NCBI GenBank assembly: GCA_927910985.1 | Contig: CAKMOP010000019.1 | Span: 1-7,454, forward strand | Source: an uncultured Porphyromonas sp. | Lineage (GTDB): Bacteria; Bacteroidota; Bacteroidia; Bacteroidales; Porphyromonadaceae | DNA: 7,454 bases | Direction of reading: 5' to 3' | Shown here: piece after piece, positions 1 to 7,216 of the stretch | How positions within the stretch are numbered: the first letter of the stretch is position 1 | Layout of the letters: every line of letters starts with the position of its first letter | Program-made: the position numbers and the translations under genes | The notes under the pieces: model-generated | What the model was told of the DNA's origin: nothing | What the model saw: the letters and a program-made list of their open reading frames with translations, nothing else | The model's database searches: none

Positions 1-288
1 GATGAGAAGACCGTGAAGAAGCGCTGGAAGGAAGACAGTGCCGCTCAGCTCACCGAACTCTCAGCCCTCCTTGCTACTCAGAGTGAAGATCTCCCCAGCG
101 AAGCTACTGAAGAGGTCGTCAAGGCGTGGATTGAGGAGAAGGGCTACGGTCTCGGAGCGGTGATGAACTGCTTCCGCCTGGCACTCGTCGGCGCGGCTAA
201 GGGACCTCACCTCTTTGATATCACCGCACTGCTCGGCCGTGGAGAGACCCTCCAGCGCCTCCAGCGTGCCATCGAAGTCTTAGGCTAA
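1..288 (+). CDS. gltX: Glutamyl-tRNA synthetase, C-terminal fragment (5' end outside window)
   Basis: The frame is open from base 1, so this is the tail of a longer gene; the GTG at 13 is an internal Val codon, not a start. The 95 visible residues match what I know of the anticodon-binding C-terminus of bacterial GltX, especially in Bacteroidetes: TVKKRWKED near the beginning, [14 protein letters not shown] in the middle, then [13 protein letters not shown] and a final [10 protein letters not shown]. The full cytoplasmic enzyme charges tRNA(Glu) with glutamate using ATP. Its catalytic Rossmann fold with the HIGH and KMSKS signatures would lie upstream and cannot be checked. The gene ends with TAA, and the Kdo transferase gene begins 21 bases later on the same strand with no terminator between, so co-transcription is likely. 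Confidence 0.93.
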   Translation, partial: DEKTVKKRWKEDSAAQLTELSALLATQSEDLPSEATEEVVKAWIEEKGYGLGAVMNCFRLALVGAAKGPHLFDITALLGRGETLQRLQRAIEVLG

Positions 289-309
289 AGGTAGCAGAGC
301 ATAGGCTAA

Positions 310-1545
310 ATGAATCCGCTCTATAGCTTAGCTGGTATCGTCGCCTCCACGCTGCTACACTTGGCTGCGCCCTTCCACAAGAAAGCGCGCCTGATCATTG
401 ATGGTCGTCGGGAGACGGCAGGGCGTCTCAAGCAGCTCAGCTCGGATCGTCCCGTGGTGTGGTTTCACGCCTCATCGTTGGGTGAGTTCGAGCAAGGACG
501 TCCGTTGATGGAGGCGTGGCGCAAGGCGCATCCCGAGTATCAGATCCTGCTCTCCTTCTTCAGCCCTTCGGGCTACGAAGTGCGGCACGACTACGCTGGG
601 GCTGATGTTGTGGTGTACTTGCCCTCCGACCGCTCTTCGTCGGTGCGTCACTTCCTCGACTTAGCGCACCCTTCGCTTGCCGTCTTCATCAAGTATGACT
701 TCTGGCCAACGATGCTGAGCGAACTATCGGTACGCTCCATTCCTACCTACCTCGTCTCGGCGATCTTCCGCCCTGATCAGCTCTTCTTCCGTAGCTATGG
801 GGGCTGGTATCTGCGGTTACTTCATCTCTTCCGCCGTCTGTACGTGCAAGACGAAGCCTCACGCCAGCTCCTCATCGAGCACGGGGTGGAGGCGGTGCAA
901 GTCACGGGGGATACGCGCTTCGACCGTGTCAAGGATATAGCACGTGCTGCGAAGGATATTCCTGCTGTGGCAGAGCTGGCGCGGGGGCGTCATCTCTTGG
1001 TGGCTGGTAGTACGTGGCCTGAGGATGAAGCCATCCTTCTGCCTTACTTCAATGAGGCTTCCGAAGACTTCGCTTTGGTCTTAGCGCCGCACGAGATCCA
1101 CGAGGAGCACCTGCGCTCCATCGAAGCAGGGCTGAAGCGTCCCTCTATTCGACTCTCCGAATGTGTAGAAGGACAGCCGCTTCCCGAGGGGACGAGCTGC
1201 ATCATCATCGACTGCTTTGGCTTGCTTTCGTCGGTCTACCGCTATGGGAAGTGGGCTTATGTCGGCGGAGGCTTTGGCAAGAGCGTGCATAATACGCTGG
1301 AGGCAGCTGTCTATGGCGTGCCGGTCTTCTTCGGGCCTGAGATCCATAAGCACCGTGAGGTGCGTGAGCTGGTGCACCGTGCTTCGGGCTTCGTCCTCCA
1401 CGATGGGGAGGAATTAGCGCAACTTCTTCGTCGCTTCTCTTCGGAGGAAGAGTGTAAGGCGCTCGAAGGGCGTACGCGTGCTTACTTCGCTGAGGAATGC
1501 GGAGCTACAGCCACCATCTTGGCTGACCTCGCTCCCCAGGACTAA
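310..1545 (+). CDS. waaA: 3-deoxy-D-manno-octulosonic acid (Kdo) transferase
   Basis: This 411-residue protein is a GT30-family glycosyltransferase (WaaA, also KdtA), which moves Kdo from CMP-Kdo to the lipid A precursor at the inner face of the cytoplasmic membrane. Residues 4-22 form a hydrophobic N-terminal anchor. The family motif HASSLGEFEQ spans residues 53-62, with E59 as the expected catalytic base. VTGDTRFD (198-205) links the two GT-B lobes, and LAPHEIHEEH begins at about 258. YVGGGFGKSVHNTLEAA (317-333), followed by YGVPVFFGP, matches the C-terminal nucleotide-sugar-binding signature. Length is close to the usual 410-430 residues and the gene looks intact. I chose the ATG at 310 because it gives the complete anchor; no good Shine-Dalgarno is present, which is normal in Bacteroidetes. 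One or two Kdo transfers cannot be told from sequence. The gene is followed by a strong terminator. Confidence 0.95.
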   Translation: MNPLYSLAGIVASTLLHLAAPFHKKARLIIDGRRETAGRLKQLSSDRPVVWFHASSLGEFEQGRPLMEAWRKAHPEYQILLSFFSPSGYEVRHDYAGADVVVYLPSDRSSSVRHFLDLAHPSLAVFIKYDFWPTMLSELSVRSIPTYLVSAIFRPDQLFFRSYGGWYLRLLHLFRRLYVQDEASRQLLIEHGVEAVQVTGDTRFDRVKDIARAAKDIPAVAELARGRHLLVAGSTWPEDEAILLPYFNEASEDFALVLAPHEIHEEHLRSIEAGLKRPSIRLSECVEGQPLPEGTSCIIIDCFGLLSSVYRYGKWAYVGGGFGKSVHNTLEAAVYGVPVFFGPEIHKHREVRELVHRASGFVLHDGEELAQLLRRFSSEEECKALEGRTRAYFAEECGATATILADLAPQD

Positions 1546-1570
1546 GATTTCCTACACATATTAACGGATA

Positions 1571-1609
1571 GCGTCCCCGAAGGTATTCCTTCGGGGACGC
1601 TTCGTTTTT
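1571..1609 (+). terminator. Strong intrinsic terminator after waaA
   Basis: A perfect 13-bp stem (GCGTCCCCGAAGG at 1571-1583 with CCTTCGGGGACGC at 1588-1600) closes a 4-base TATT loop. A1570 and T1601 can add a fourteenth pair. The stem is followed by TTCGTTTTT (1601-1609). It lies 25 bases after the waaA stop codon, so it should end the gltX-waaA transcript. The other strand has no T-run after the stem, so it should work in one direction only. Confidence 0.93.
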
Positions 1610-1940
1610 GAGGGTGGGAGAGCGTCGTACTGTCAGCGAAGTATTCGCCTGAGCCTCGCATCCTATCTCCTGTAGATTTTTGCTGCTCGTGCCGTTGGTC
1701 ACACGAGCTTTCCATCGGGTGGAAAGGTCTTGTTCCAAGGCTGGAGCGCATCCTTTCCAAAGGAGGAAAGTGCACCATTCTTCTGATGAGCACCACACCT
1801 TTTCCTGTGCAACCGGCTGCGTCGGGGAGAGTTGCTCTCTTCTGACTTCTTTCTTAAGGGAATTTTTGATCTAAGTGCGGAGGTAGCTCTCTTTTGTTTC
1901 GGTATCTCCCTCTTGTGGAAGATGTGTAAGTATTTATATG
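1610..1940. other. Non-coding interval dense in short hairpins
   Basis: I see no believable gene here: the small open frames on both strands lack family resemblance and overlap one another. Instead the stretch is packed with inverted repeats. They are 1633-1652 (GCGAA/TTCGC extended by TCA/TGA past one bulged base), 1685-1708 (GCTCGTG/CACGAGC), 1708-1726 (CTTTCCA/TGGAAAG), 1732-1747 (GTTCCA/TGGAGC, one G-U pair), 1748-1773 (GCA..CTTTCC/GGAAAG..TGC), 1809-1835 (GCAAC/GTTGC) and 1879-1909 (GGAGGTA/TATCTCC, one G-U pair). It could be a degenerate interspersed repeat, a small structured RNA, or chance folding; the chain from 1685 to 1773 is the most convincing. No promoter for it was identified. 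Confidence 0.45.
1708..1773. repeat. Three tandem hairpins sharing a (C)TTTCCA...TGGAAA(G) theme
   Basis: Three stem-loops follow one another with little spacing. The first is CTTTCCA-TCGGG-TGGAAAG (1708-1726). The second is GTTCCA-AGGC-TGGAGC (1732-1747, one G-U pair). The third is CTTTCC-AAAGGA-GGAAAG (1753-1770), flanked by GCA (1748-1750) and TGC (1771-1773), which can pair across a two-base bulge. The similar arms suggest diverged copies of one small palindromic unit, like the interspersed palindromic elements of other genomes. That family assignment is inferred; I cannot compare with other loci here. Confidence 0.45.
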
Positions 1941-1982
1941 GTAGCAATATGCCTTCTTTAATTAATTTATTAGGTCTTTTGC

Positions 1983-2013
1983 TTGGATGATGTAGGTCAA
2001 ATCAATAAATTTG
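1983..2013 (+). promoter_or_regulatory. Bacteroidete-type promoter of the susCD operon
   Basis: TAAATTTG at 2006-2013 matches the bacteroidete -7 consensus TAnnTTTG exactly. TTGG at 1983-1986 lies 19 bases upstream and is close to the -33 TTTG box at the usual spacing. Transcription would start near 2018-2021, giving a leader of about 250 bases before the susC ATG at 2270. It is the best match I found in the interval and it faces the operon. The -33 box is imperfect; the alternative TTTG at 1979-1982 would be spaced too widely (23-24 bases). Confidence 0.6.
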
Positions 2014-2015
2014 AC
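1996..2015. promoter_or_regulatory. Inverted repeat overlapping the -7 box (possible operator)
   Basis: GTCAAAT (1996-2002) and ATTTGAC (2009-2015) are perfect reverse complements separated by CAATAA. The repeat covers most of the promoter spacer's 3' end and the whole TAAATTTG box. A dimeric regulator bound here would directly compete with RNA polymerase. Function is inferred from position; part of the symmetry could come from the AT-rich promoter sequence itself. Confidence 0.35.
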
Positions 2016-2017
2016 TC

Positions 2018-2096
2018 AGAGAATGGAGGAATGCACGGTACTTATCACAAGTACAACGGGCTCCTTAATCTGGTGCATAGCACTCCTTCATCCTCT
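2018..2096 (+). ncRNA. Predicted structured 5' leader of the susCD transcript
   Basis: The 5' arm AGAGAATGGAGGA (2018-2030) pairs with TCCTTCATCCTCT (2084-2096) over 13 positions, with one A-C mismatch and one G-U pair. The stem continues directly as ATGCAC (2031-2036) with GTGCAT (2073-2078) across a five-base bulge (2079-2083). Inside sits a hairpin, GTACTT-ATCAC-AAGTAC (2038-2054), and an unpaired segment at 2055-2072. GTGC-ATA-GCAC (2073-2083) can form a competing small hairpin. The outer stem starts where transcription is predicted to begin, so the RNA would be capped by this fold. No known riboswitch class is recognised. It may stabilise the mRNA, bind a protein or small RNA, or act as an attenuator; only a weak T-run (TTTCT) follows. 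Confidence 0.45.
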
Positions 2097-2187
2097 TTCT
2101 GAAAACACTATTGCAAGTATGGAAAAGCATGGATGTCTAATTACCAACGATGGAAGTTTACGCCATTCTTTCGTCGGAATATGAAGA
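2097..2187 (+). other. Untranslated leader segment with no recognised element
   Basis: This stretch links the leader stem-loop to the palindrome upstream of susC. A 22-codon reading frame (ATG at 2119) is present but has no recognisable features. I see no terminator and no second clear promoter. Confidence 0.4.
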
Positions 2188-2218
2188 GTCACGCGCACTC
2201 TTATAGAGAGCATGTGAC
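2188..2218. promoter_or_regulatory. Imperfect palindrome 51 bases upstream of susC
   Basis: The outer arms GTCAC (2188-2192) and GTGAC (2214-2218) are perfect complements. Further in, GC (2195-2196) pairs with GC (2210-2211) and CTCT (2198-2201) pairs with AGAG (2205-2208) around TAT. G2193-T2213 is a wobble pair, and 2194/2212 and 2197/2209 are mismatches. A competing perfect repeat, AAGAGT-N7-ACTCTT (2184-2202), shares part of it. It could be a regulator site or a leader hairpin; no T-run follows, so it is not an ordinary terminator. Confidence 0.35.
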
Positions 2219-2269
2219 CAAACTAATACGCTCGTTTGCATTCACCTAATATAAACTAACACACTGCTT

Positions 2270-5200
2270 ATGAACAATCAACGAGTACTTCGATTGGGTA
2301 TGGGCTGGCTCCGAATGGGACTATTCATCATAGTCCTATGTCTTGGGCTTGGGGGTAACCTCTTAGCTCAAACGGCTCAGACCATCCGAGGCAAGGTCCT
2401 CGATGAGAGCGGAGATCCACTACCTATGGCCTCCGTCTTAGTCGTAGGAACGAAGGTGGGGGTCACTACCAACTCCAAGGGTGACTTCTCCATCAAGCTC
2501 CCCGCAGGTAAGACGCAGCTTCTTATCCGCTTTGTGAGCTACAAGACCCAGACCGTCACAGCTAAGGATGGTATGGTCATCAAGATGCAGCCTGAAGCTA
2601 CTACCCTGGACAATGTCGTCGTCACAGGGATGGTCGCTACCGACAAGCGCCTCTTCACTGGGGCCAGTGACAAGCTGAAGGCTGACAAGGTAAAAATGGC
2701 TGGTATGGCCGATATCAGCCGCGGGCTCGAAGGGAAGTCCGCTGGGGTCTCTGTACAGAACCTCTCGGGTACCTTCGGTACGGCTCCTAAGATCCGTGTC
2801 CGTGGGGCGACTTCTATTATGGGCTCGTCCAAGCCACTGTGGGTCGTCGATGGTGTCATCCAGGAAGACGTAGTCGATGTCGGCGCCGATGACCTGAGTT
2901 CGGGGGATGCTAATACCCCTCCTGAGCTCGGCGATTGCAGGCCTCAATGCTGACGACATCGAGAGCTTCCAGATTCTGAAGGACGGTTCGGCTACCTCGA
3001 TCTATGGGGCTAAGGCAATGGCAGGGGTCATCGTCATCACTACGAAGAAAGGTCGCACGGGGAGCAGCTCCTTCTCCTATACGGGCGAATTTACCTCACG
3101 CTTCGTGCCTTCGTATCGTGACTACAATATCATGAACTCTCAGGATCAGATGGAAGTCTATCGTGAGATGGAGAAGAAGGGATGGCTGAACTTCGCACGC
3201 GTCTACAACTACAATTCCTCGGGGATCTATGGTAAGATGTATCACCTGACCCACGAGTATAATGATAAGACGGGACAGTTTGGACTGGAAAATACGCCTG
3301 AGGCACGTGCTGACTATCTGCGTGCGGCAGAGCTTCGCAATACCAACTGGTTTGATGAACTCTTCTCTCCCTCGATCATTCAGAACCACTCGCTGAGCTT
3401 CTCTGGTGGGACGAAGAACCTCCAGACCTATGTCTCGATCTCTGCGATGCTCGACCCAGGATGGATGCGCGCCAGTAATGTTCGCCGCTACACGGGGAAC
3501 CTGAATGCTACGTACAACTTCTCGCCCAAGCTCTCCGTCTCGGCACTGATCAACCTATCCTCGCGTACACAGCGTGCCCCTGGTACGATCACGCAGGATG
3601 CTAATGCCGTCACGGGTGAGGTCTCACGTGGCTTCGACATCAACCCCTTCTCCTATGCTCTGAATACGAGCCGTACGCTCGACCCGAATGAGTTCTACAC
3701 GCGTGACTACGCTCCCTTCAATATCAAGCACGAGCTCGATAACAACTACATCGACCTTGGTGTCAAGGATATCAAGCTCCAGCTGGAGCTGAAGTGGAAG
3801 CCCATCAAGGGGCTGACGCTTGCCCTGCTCGGTGCCTACAAGGACTCGGGAACGAATATGGAAAGTATCGTCACCGAATACTCCAATCGTGCTCAGGCCT
3901 TCCGTGCTATGCAGGATGCTACGGTGCGAAATAGCAACTCGTACCTGTGGAAGGATCAGGATAAGCCTAACTCACTTCCGGAGACGATCCTCCCTGCTGG
4001 GGGCTTCTACAACACCCAGCAGCGTGGTATGGAGAGCTATGACTTCCGTGCATCGGCTACCTACAACACCACCATCAAGGAAGACCACATCATCAATACC
4101 TACCTCGGTACGGAAGTCAATAGCCAGGACCGTATCTTCCGCTGGAATGACGGCTGGGGGATGCAGTATGACAGTGACTTGACTCCCTTCTGGGACTACC
4201 GCGCCTTCAAGCGCTTAGCAGAGAAGAACTGGGACTACTATGGCCTGTCCAAGACCTACGGTCGCTCGGCTGCCTTCTTCGCTAATGCTACCTATTCTTA
4301 CAAGGGGCGCTATACGCTGACGGGGACTACCCGCTACGAAGGATCGAACCGACTCGGCCGCTCGCGTAAGGCTCGCTGGTTGCCTACCTGGAACGTCTCT
4401 GGTGCTTGGAATGCACACGCCGAAGACTTCTTCGAAAAGCAGCATCTGCTATCACACCTGACCCTCAAGGCTTCTTATTCGCTGGTAGGGGTAGCTCCTA
4501 ACTGGGTGACGAACTCCCGTGCGATCATCCTGAGCCGTGCCGCTTGGAGACCTACCGCAGGGCAGTCTGAAAACCGTAACTACATCAGTGATTTCGAGAA
4601 CGAAGACCTGACCTACGAAAAGAAGCACGAGCTGAACTTTGGACTTGATATGGGTGTCCTTCGCAACCGCGTCAATATTGCTGCCGATATCTACTGGCGT
4701 AATAACTTCGACCTCATTGGCTCGGCCTATACCATCGGGGGAACGCGCTGGGGGAACGTCGCTGCGATGAAGAGCCACGGGCTCGAACTCTCTATCTCGA
4801 CGAAGAACATCCAGACGAAGGACTTCAGTTGGACGACCGACTTCATCTTCGGCTCGACCTTCAATAAGGTCACGCAGCTGGATACGAAGCGCCATATGTT
4901 CAACTTCCTCACAGGTAACGGCTTCGCTCGTCAGGGCTATCCCGTACGCTCGCTCTTCTCCATCCCCTTCACTGGACTGGATGATGAAGGCTTCCCCACC
5001 TTTATGATCAATGGGAAGAAGGTCACACGCTACAACTACGGTGATATCAACTTCCAGCAGCTCGAAGATCTCGACTTCCTGAAGTACGAAGGTTCATCCG
5101 AACCTATTTACAACGGTAGCTTCGGGAACGTATTTACGTTCAAGAACTTCAAGCTGAACGTCTTCGTTACCTACTCTGGTGGTAACAAGCTCCGCCTGGA

Positions 5201-5621
5201 TCCTTCCTTCTACAGCAGCTATAGCGACCTCTGGGCTACACCTAAGGAATACGCAAATCGTTGGGCTCGTCTCGGTGATGAACAGAAGACCAATATCCCT
5301 GTGATCGCCTCCGTACGTGACCACTTCAGCTACTCGAACCTCGGGCTTGGCTATGCTGCCTACAACTACTCGACCGCTCGCGTCGCTGATGGTAGCTTCG
5401 TTCGTCTCAAGGAAATCTCTTTGACCTACACGCTTCCTACGAACCTCGTCAAGCGTCTGGGCTTCCTCAAGAGTGCCTCGCTCAAGCTGCAGGCCACGAA
5501 CTTAGCTTTACTCTACTCCGACAAGAAGCTCTACGGACAAGACCCAGAGTTCTTCCGCTCTGGTGGGGTAGCTGCTCCACTGCCTAAGCAGGTCACCGCC
5601 ACAGTGCACATAGGTTTCTAA
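2270..5621 (+). pseudogene. SusC/RagA-family TonB-dependent outer-membrane channel, split by a one-base frameshift
   Basis: With the shift repaired this would be a normal SusC-like importer of 1116 residues. The first frame gives a signal peptide (residues 1-33, cleavage after NLLA), a carboxypeptidase-regulatory-like domain (about 38-110), the TonB-box region LDNVVVTGM (from 113) and the front half of the plug, up to PLWVVDGV. After residue 217 the frame runs into unrelated residues and stops at 2953. The second frame continues exactly where expected, with LLSSAIAGLNADDIESFQIL and DGSATSIYGAKAMAGVIVIT, the SusC/RagA signature. It then runs through a large beta-barrel to a terminal Phe typical of outer-membrane barrels. 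There is no STN domain, so it is not expected to signal through an anti-sigma factor. The ATG at 2907 cannot rescue function: that fragment lacks a signal peptide and the front of the plug. SusC forms the channel beneath its SusD lid. The barrel frame shows no other damage, so decay is recent or the shift is an error. Confidence 0.9.
2916..2919 (+). other. Frameshift site in susC (C4 run)
   Basis: The bases AATACCCCTCCTGAGC read N-T-P-P-E in the upstream frame. Removing one C gives N-T-L-L-S, which joins directly to the SSAIAGLNADDIE of the family. One extra base in the C run is therefore the simplest explanation. The run is short, and the zero-frame codons ACC-CCT-CCT do not offer good re-pairing for a +1 slip, so programmed frameshifting is unlikely. 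Confidence 0.8.
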
Positions 5622-5640
5622 CAGCAAAAGGATGTACACT

Positions 5641-7185
5641 ATGAACGCATTATATAGAATAGCAGGGCTCTGCCTGCTCACCGCTTCCTTAGGTAGCTGC
5701 AATAGCTTCCTGGATACCCCTCCCGATACACGCACCGAGCTCAACCGCGCCGACAAGATCGAGCGTCTCTTGGTCTCTGCCTATCCGACACTCCTGCCGA
5801 TGGGCTTCACGGAGTACCGCACGGACAACGCCGAGGATAATGGTCGTCTCTATGAGGACAATAACCGAGGTGTACACGAAGCCTTCTTCTGGCAGCCTTC
5901 CAGTGGTACGGATTGGGACGTTGAGACGAACTTCTGGAGTACCTGCTATGATGTCATCGGGACGGCTAACCAAGCGCTGAAGTCCATCGAGGAGCTCGGC
6001 AACCCTCGCGAGCTACAGGCAGCCCGTGGTGAAGCCCTACTGTGCCGTGCTTATACGAACTTCATCTGGGTGAACGTCTTCGGGCAAGCATACAACAGTA
6101 AGACCAGTGATAAGGACCTTGGAATTCCCTATTTCACGACGCCAGAGCATAAGCTGGAGCGTGCCGTGCCACGTCTCAGCGTAGCTAAGGTGTATGAGTT
6201 GATAGCTAAGGACATCGAGGAAGGTCTTCCTCTGATCGATGATGATCACTACAAGAAGCCGATCTACCACTTTACGACCCGTGCTGCCAAAGCCTTCGCT
6301 ACTCAGTTCTACCTCTACTATGAGAAGTGGGACAAGGCAAAGAAGTATGCTGATGAAGTCCTCGGGACTGGTAAGCTCACGAACCTCCGTGATATGACTC
6401 CATACAGCAAGCTGACCAATACGAAGGAGATATGCCTGCGCTACATCAGCGATAGTGATCCTGCGAACTTGATGCTCCTTACCACTCGCTCACTCTGGGG
6501 GCGTGGTATGAACAACTTTCGCTATACGCACAACGGGCACGTAGCTTCAACGCAGACCTATCGTAGTCCAGGCCCTTGGGGTGCATACCTTCCCGTATAT
6601 GACCTCCTTTATGGTCAGAACAATGGACCACTGCGCTTCCCTAAGTACGAAGAGCTCTTCGAGATCACTAATGTCGCTGCTCAGACAGGGCAGCCTCATA
6701 TCGTAGCACTGCCCTTCACTACTGACCGCGTACTCCTCTGGAGAGCCGAGGCACGTGTGATGCTCTCGGACTTCGATGGAGCTGCCAGCGACCTCTCACA
6801 ATGGTACGTCTCCAAGCAAGGGAAGCCCGCTACGGCACAGGCAATCTCAGATTACTATGCTGTCTCCATTAATCCTAATGACCCAGATGATGTGCGCGAA
6901 GCGATGCAGCGCAAGCTCGAGACGGTCTCTAAGCCCTTGCATCCTAAGTTCGACTTAGCTCCTGGTATGCAGACGAATATGATGCAGGCTGTCCTTCACG
7001 CTCGCCGTATCGTCAGTGTGCATGACGGCTCTCGCTGGGATGATATCAAGCGCTATGGTATCGAGATCATCCATAAGCTCTACACGGGTGATAAGATGAC
7101 GCTCAAGACGGATGATCCTCGCCGTGCCCTGCAGATCCCTGCCAGCATCCTCTCGGTAGGAGTAGAGCCTAACCCTGGGTATTAG
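5641..7185 (+). CDS. SusD/RagB-family nutrient-binding surface lipoprotein
   Basis: This intact protein (514 residues from 5641) is the SusD partner that caps the SusC channel and binds substrate outside the cell. A lipoprotein signal ends in ASLGSC, with lipidated Cys20. The N-terminal half shows SusD/RagB helical repeats: RGEALLCRAYTNFIWVNVFGQAYN, PRLSVAKVYELIAKDIEEG and TTRAAKAFATQFYLYYEKW. The end carries the family signature WDDIKRYGIE, then RRALQIPASILSVGVEPNPG. The size matches RagB-type proteins. An alternative ATG at 5632 adds three residues; I prefer 5641 because AAAGGA (5627-5632) lies 8 bases upstream as a Shine-Dalgarno, whereas it abuts 5632. It begins 19 bases after susC and shares its operon. 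Substrate cannot be read from sequence; a RagB-like peptide role is only a possibility. Confidence 0.93.
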   Translation: MNALYRIAGLCLLTASLGSCNSFLDTPPDTRTELNRADKIERLLVSAYPTLLPMGFTEYRTDNAEDNGRLYEDNNRGVHEAFFWQPSSGTDWDVETNFWSTCYDVIGTANQALKSIEELGNPRELQAARGEALLCRAYTNFIWVNVFGQAYNSKTSDKDLGIPYFTTPEHKLERAVPRLSVAKVYELIAKDIEEGLPLIDDDHYKKPIYHFTTRAAKAFATQFYLYYEKWDKAKKYADEVLGTGKLTNLRDMTPYSKLTNTKEICLRYISDSDPANLMLLTTRSLWGRGMNNFRYTHNGHVASTQTYRSPGPWGAYLPVYDLLYGQNNGPLRFPKYEELFEITNVAAQTGQPHIVALPFTTDRVLLWRAEARVMLSDFDGAASDLSQWYVSKQGKPATAQAISDYYAVSINPNDPDDVREAMQRKLETVSKPLHPKFDLAPGMQTNMMQAVLHARRIVSVHDGSRWDDIKRYGIEIIHKLYTGDKMTLKTDDPRRALQIPASILSVGVEPNPGY

Positions 7186-7216
7186 CTATGAGTCTCTAAC
7201 TTCAATAGATGAGATT

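Noticed and set aside
1610..1940. CRISPR array or tRNA gene
   Set aside because: There are no regularly spaced identical repeats, and none of the hairpins fits a cloverleaf with a CCA-ready acceptor stem.
1505..1947. Small open frames on both strands in the intergenic region (such as 1680-1874 + and 1699-1947 -)
   Set aside because: They overlap one another and the terminator or hairpin series, and their translations show no domain, signal peptide or usual composition.
1983..2096. Invertible promoter (phase-variable DNA inversion)
   Set aside because: The inverted repeats here are close together or nested on one side of the promoter, rather than flanking it, and no recombinase gene is in the window.
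2235..2258. TTTG at 2235-2238 as the -33 box of a second promoter near susC
   Set aside because: No TAnnTTTG-like sequence lies at the right spacing; the AT-rich stretch before the ATG is common before bacteroidete genes.
2907..2909. ATG at 2907 as the true start of a separate 904-residue receptor
   Set aside because: The product would begin in mid-plug with no signal peptide; the preceding frame supplies exactly the missing N-terminus.
2915..2923. Programmed +1 ribosomal frameshift in susC
   Set aside because: ACC-CCT-CCT allows no good tRNA re-pairing, I see no stimulatory element, and SusC proteins are not known to be made this way.
2438..2959. 173-codon open frame on the - strand inside susC
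   Set aside because: It lies antisense to clearly recognisable SusC coding sequence, has no family resemblance, and is a by-product of the GC-rich codons opposite.
4452..4895. 147-codon open frame on the - strand inside the barrel region
   Set aside because: Shadow of the SusC frame; arginine-rich, featureless translation.
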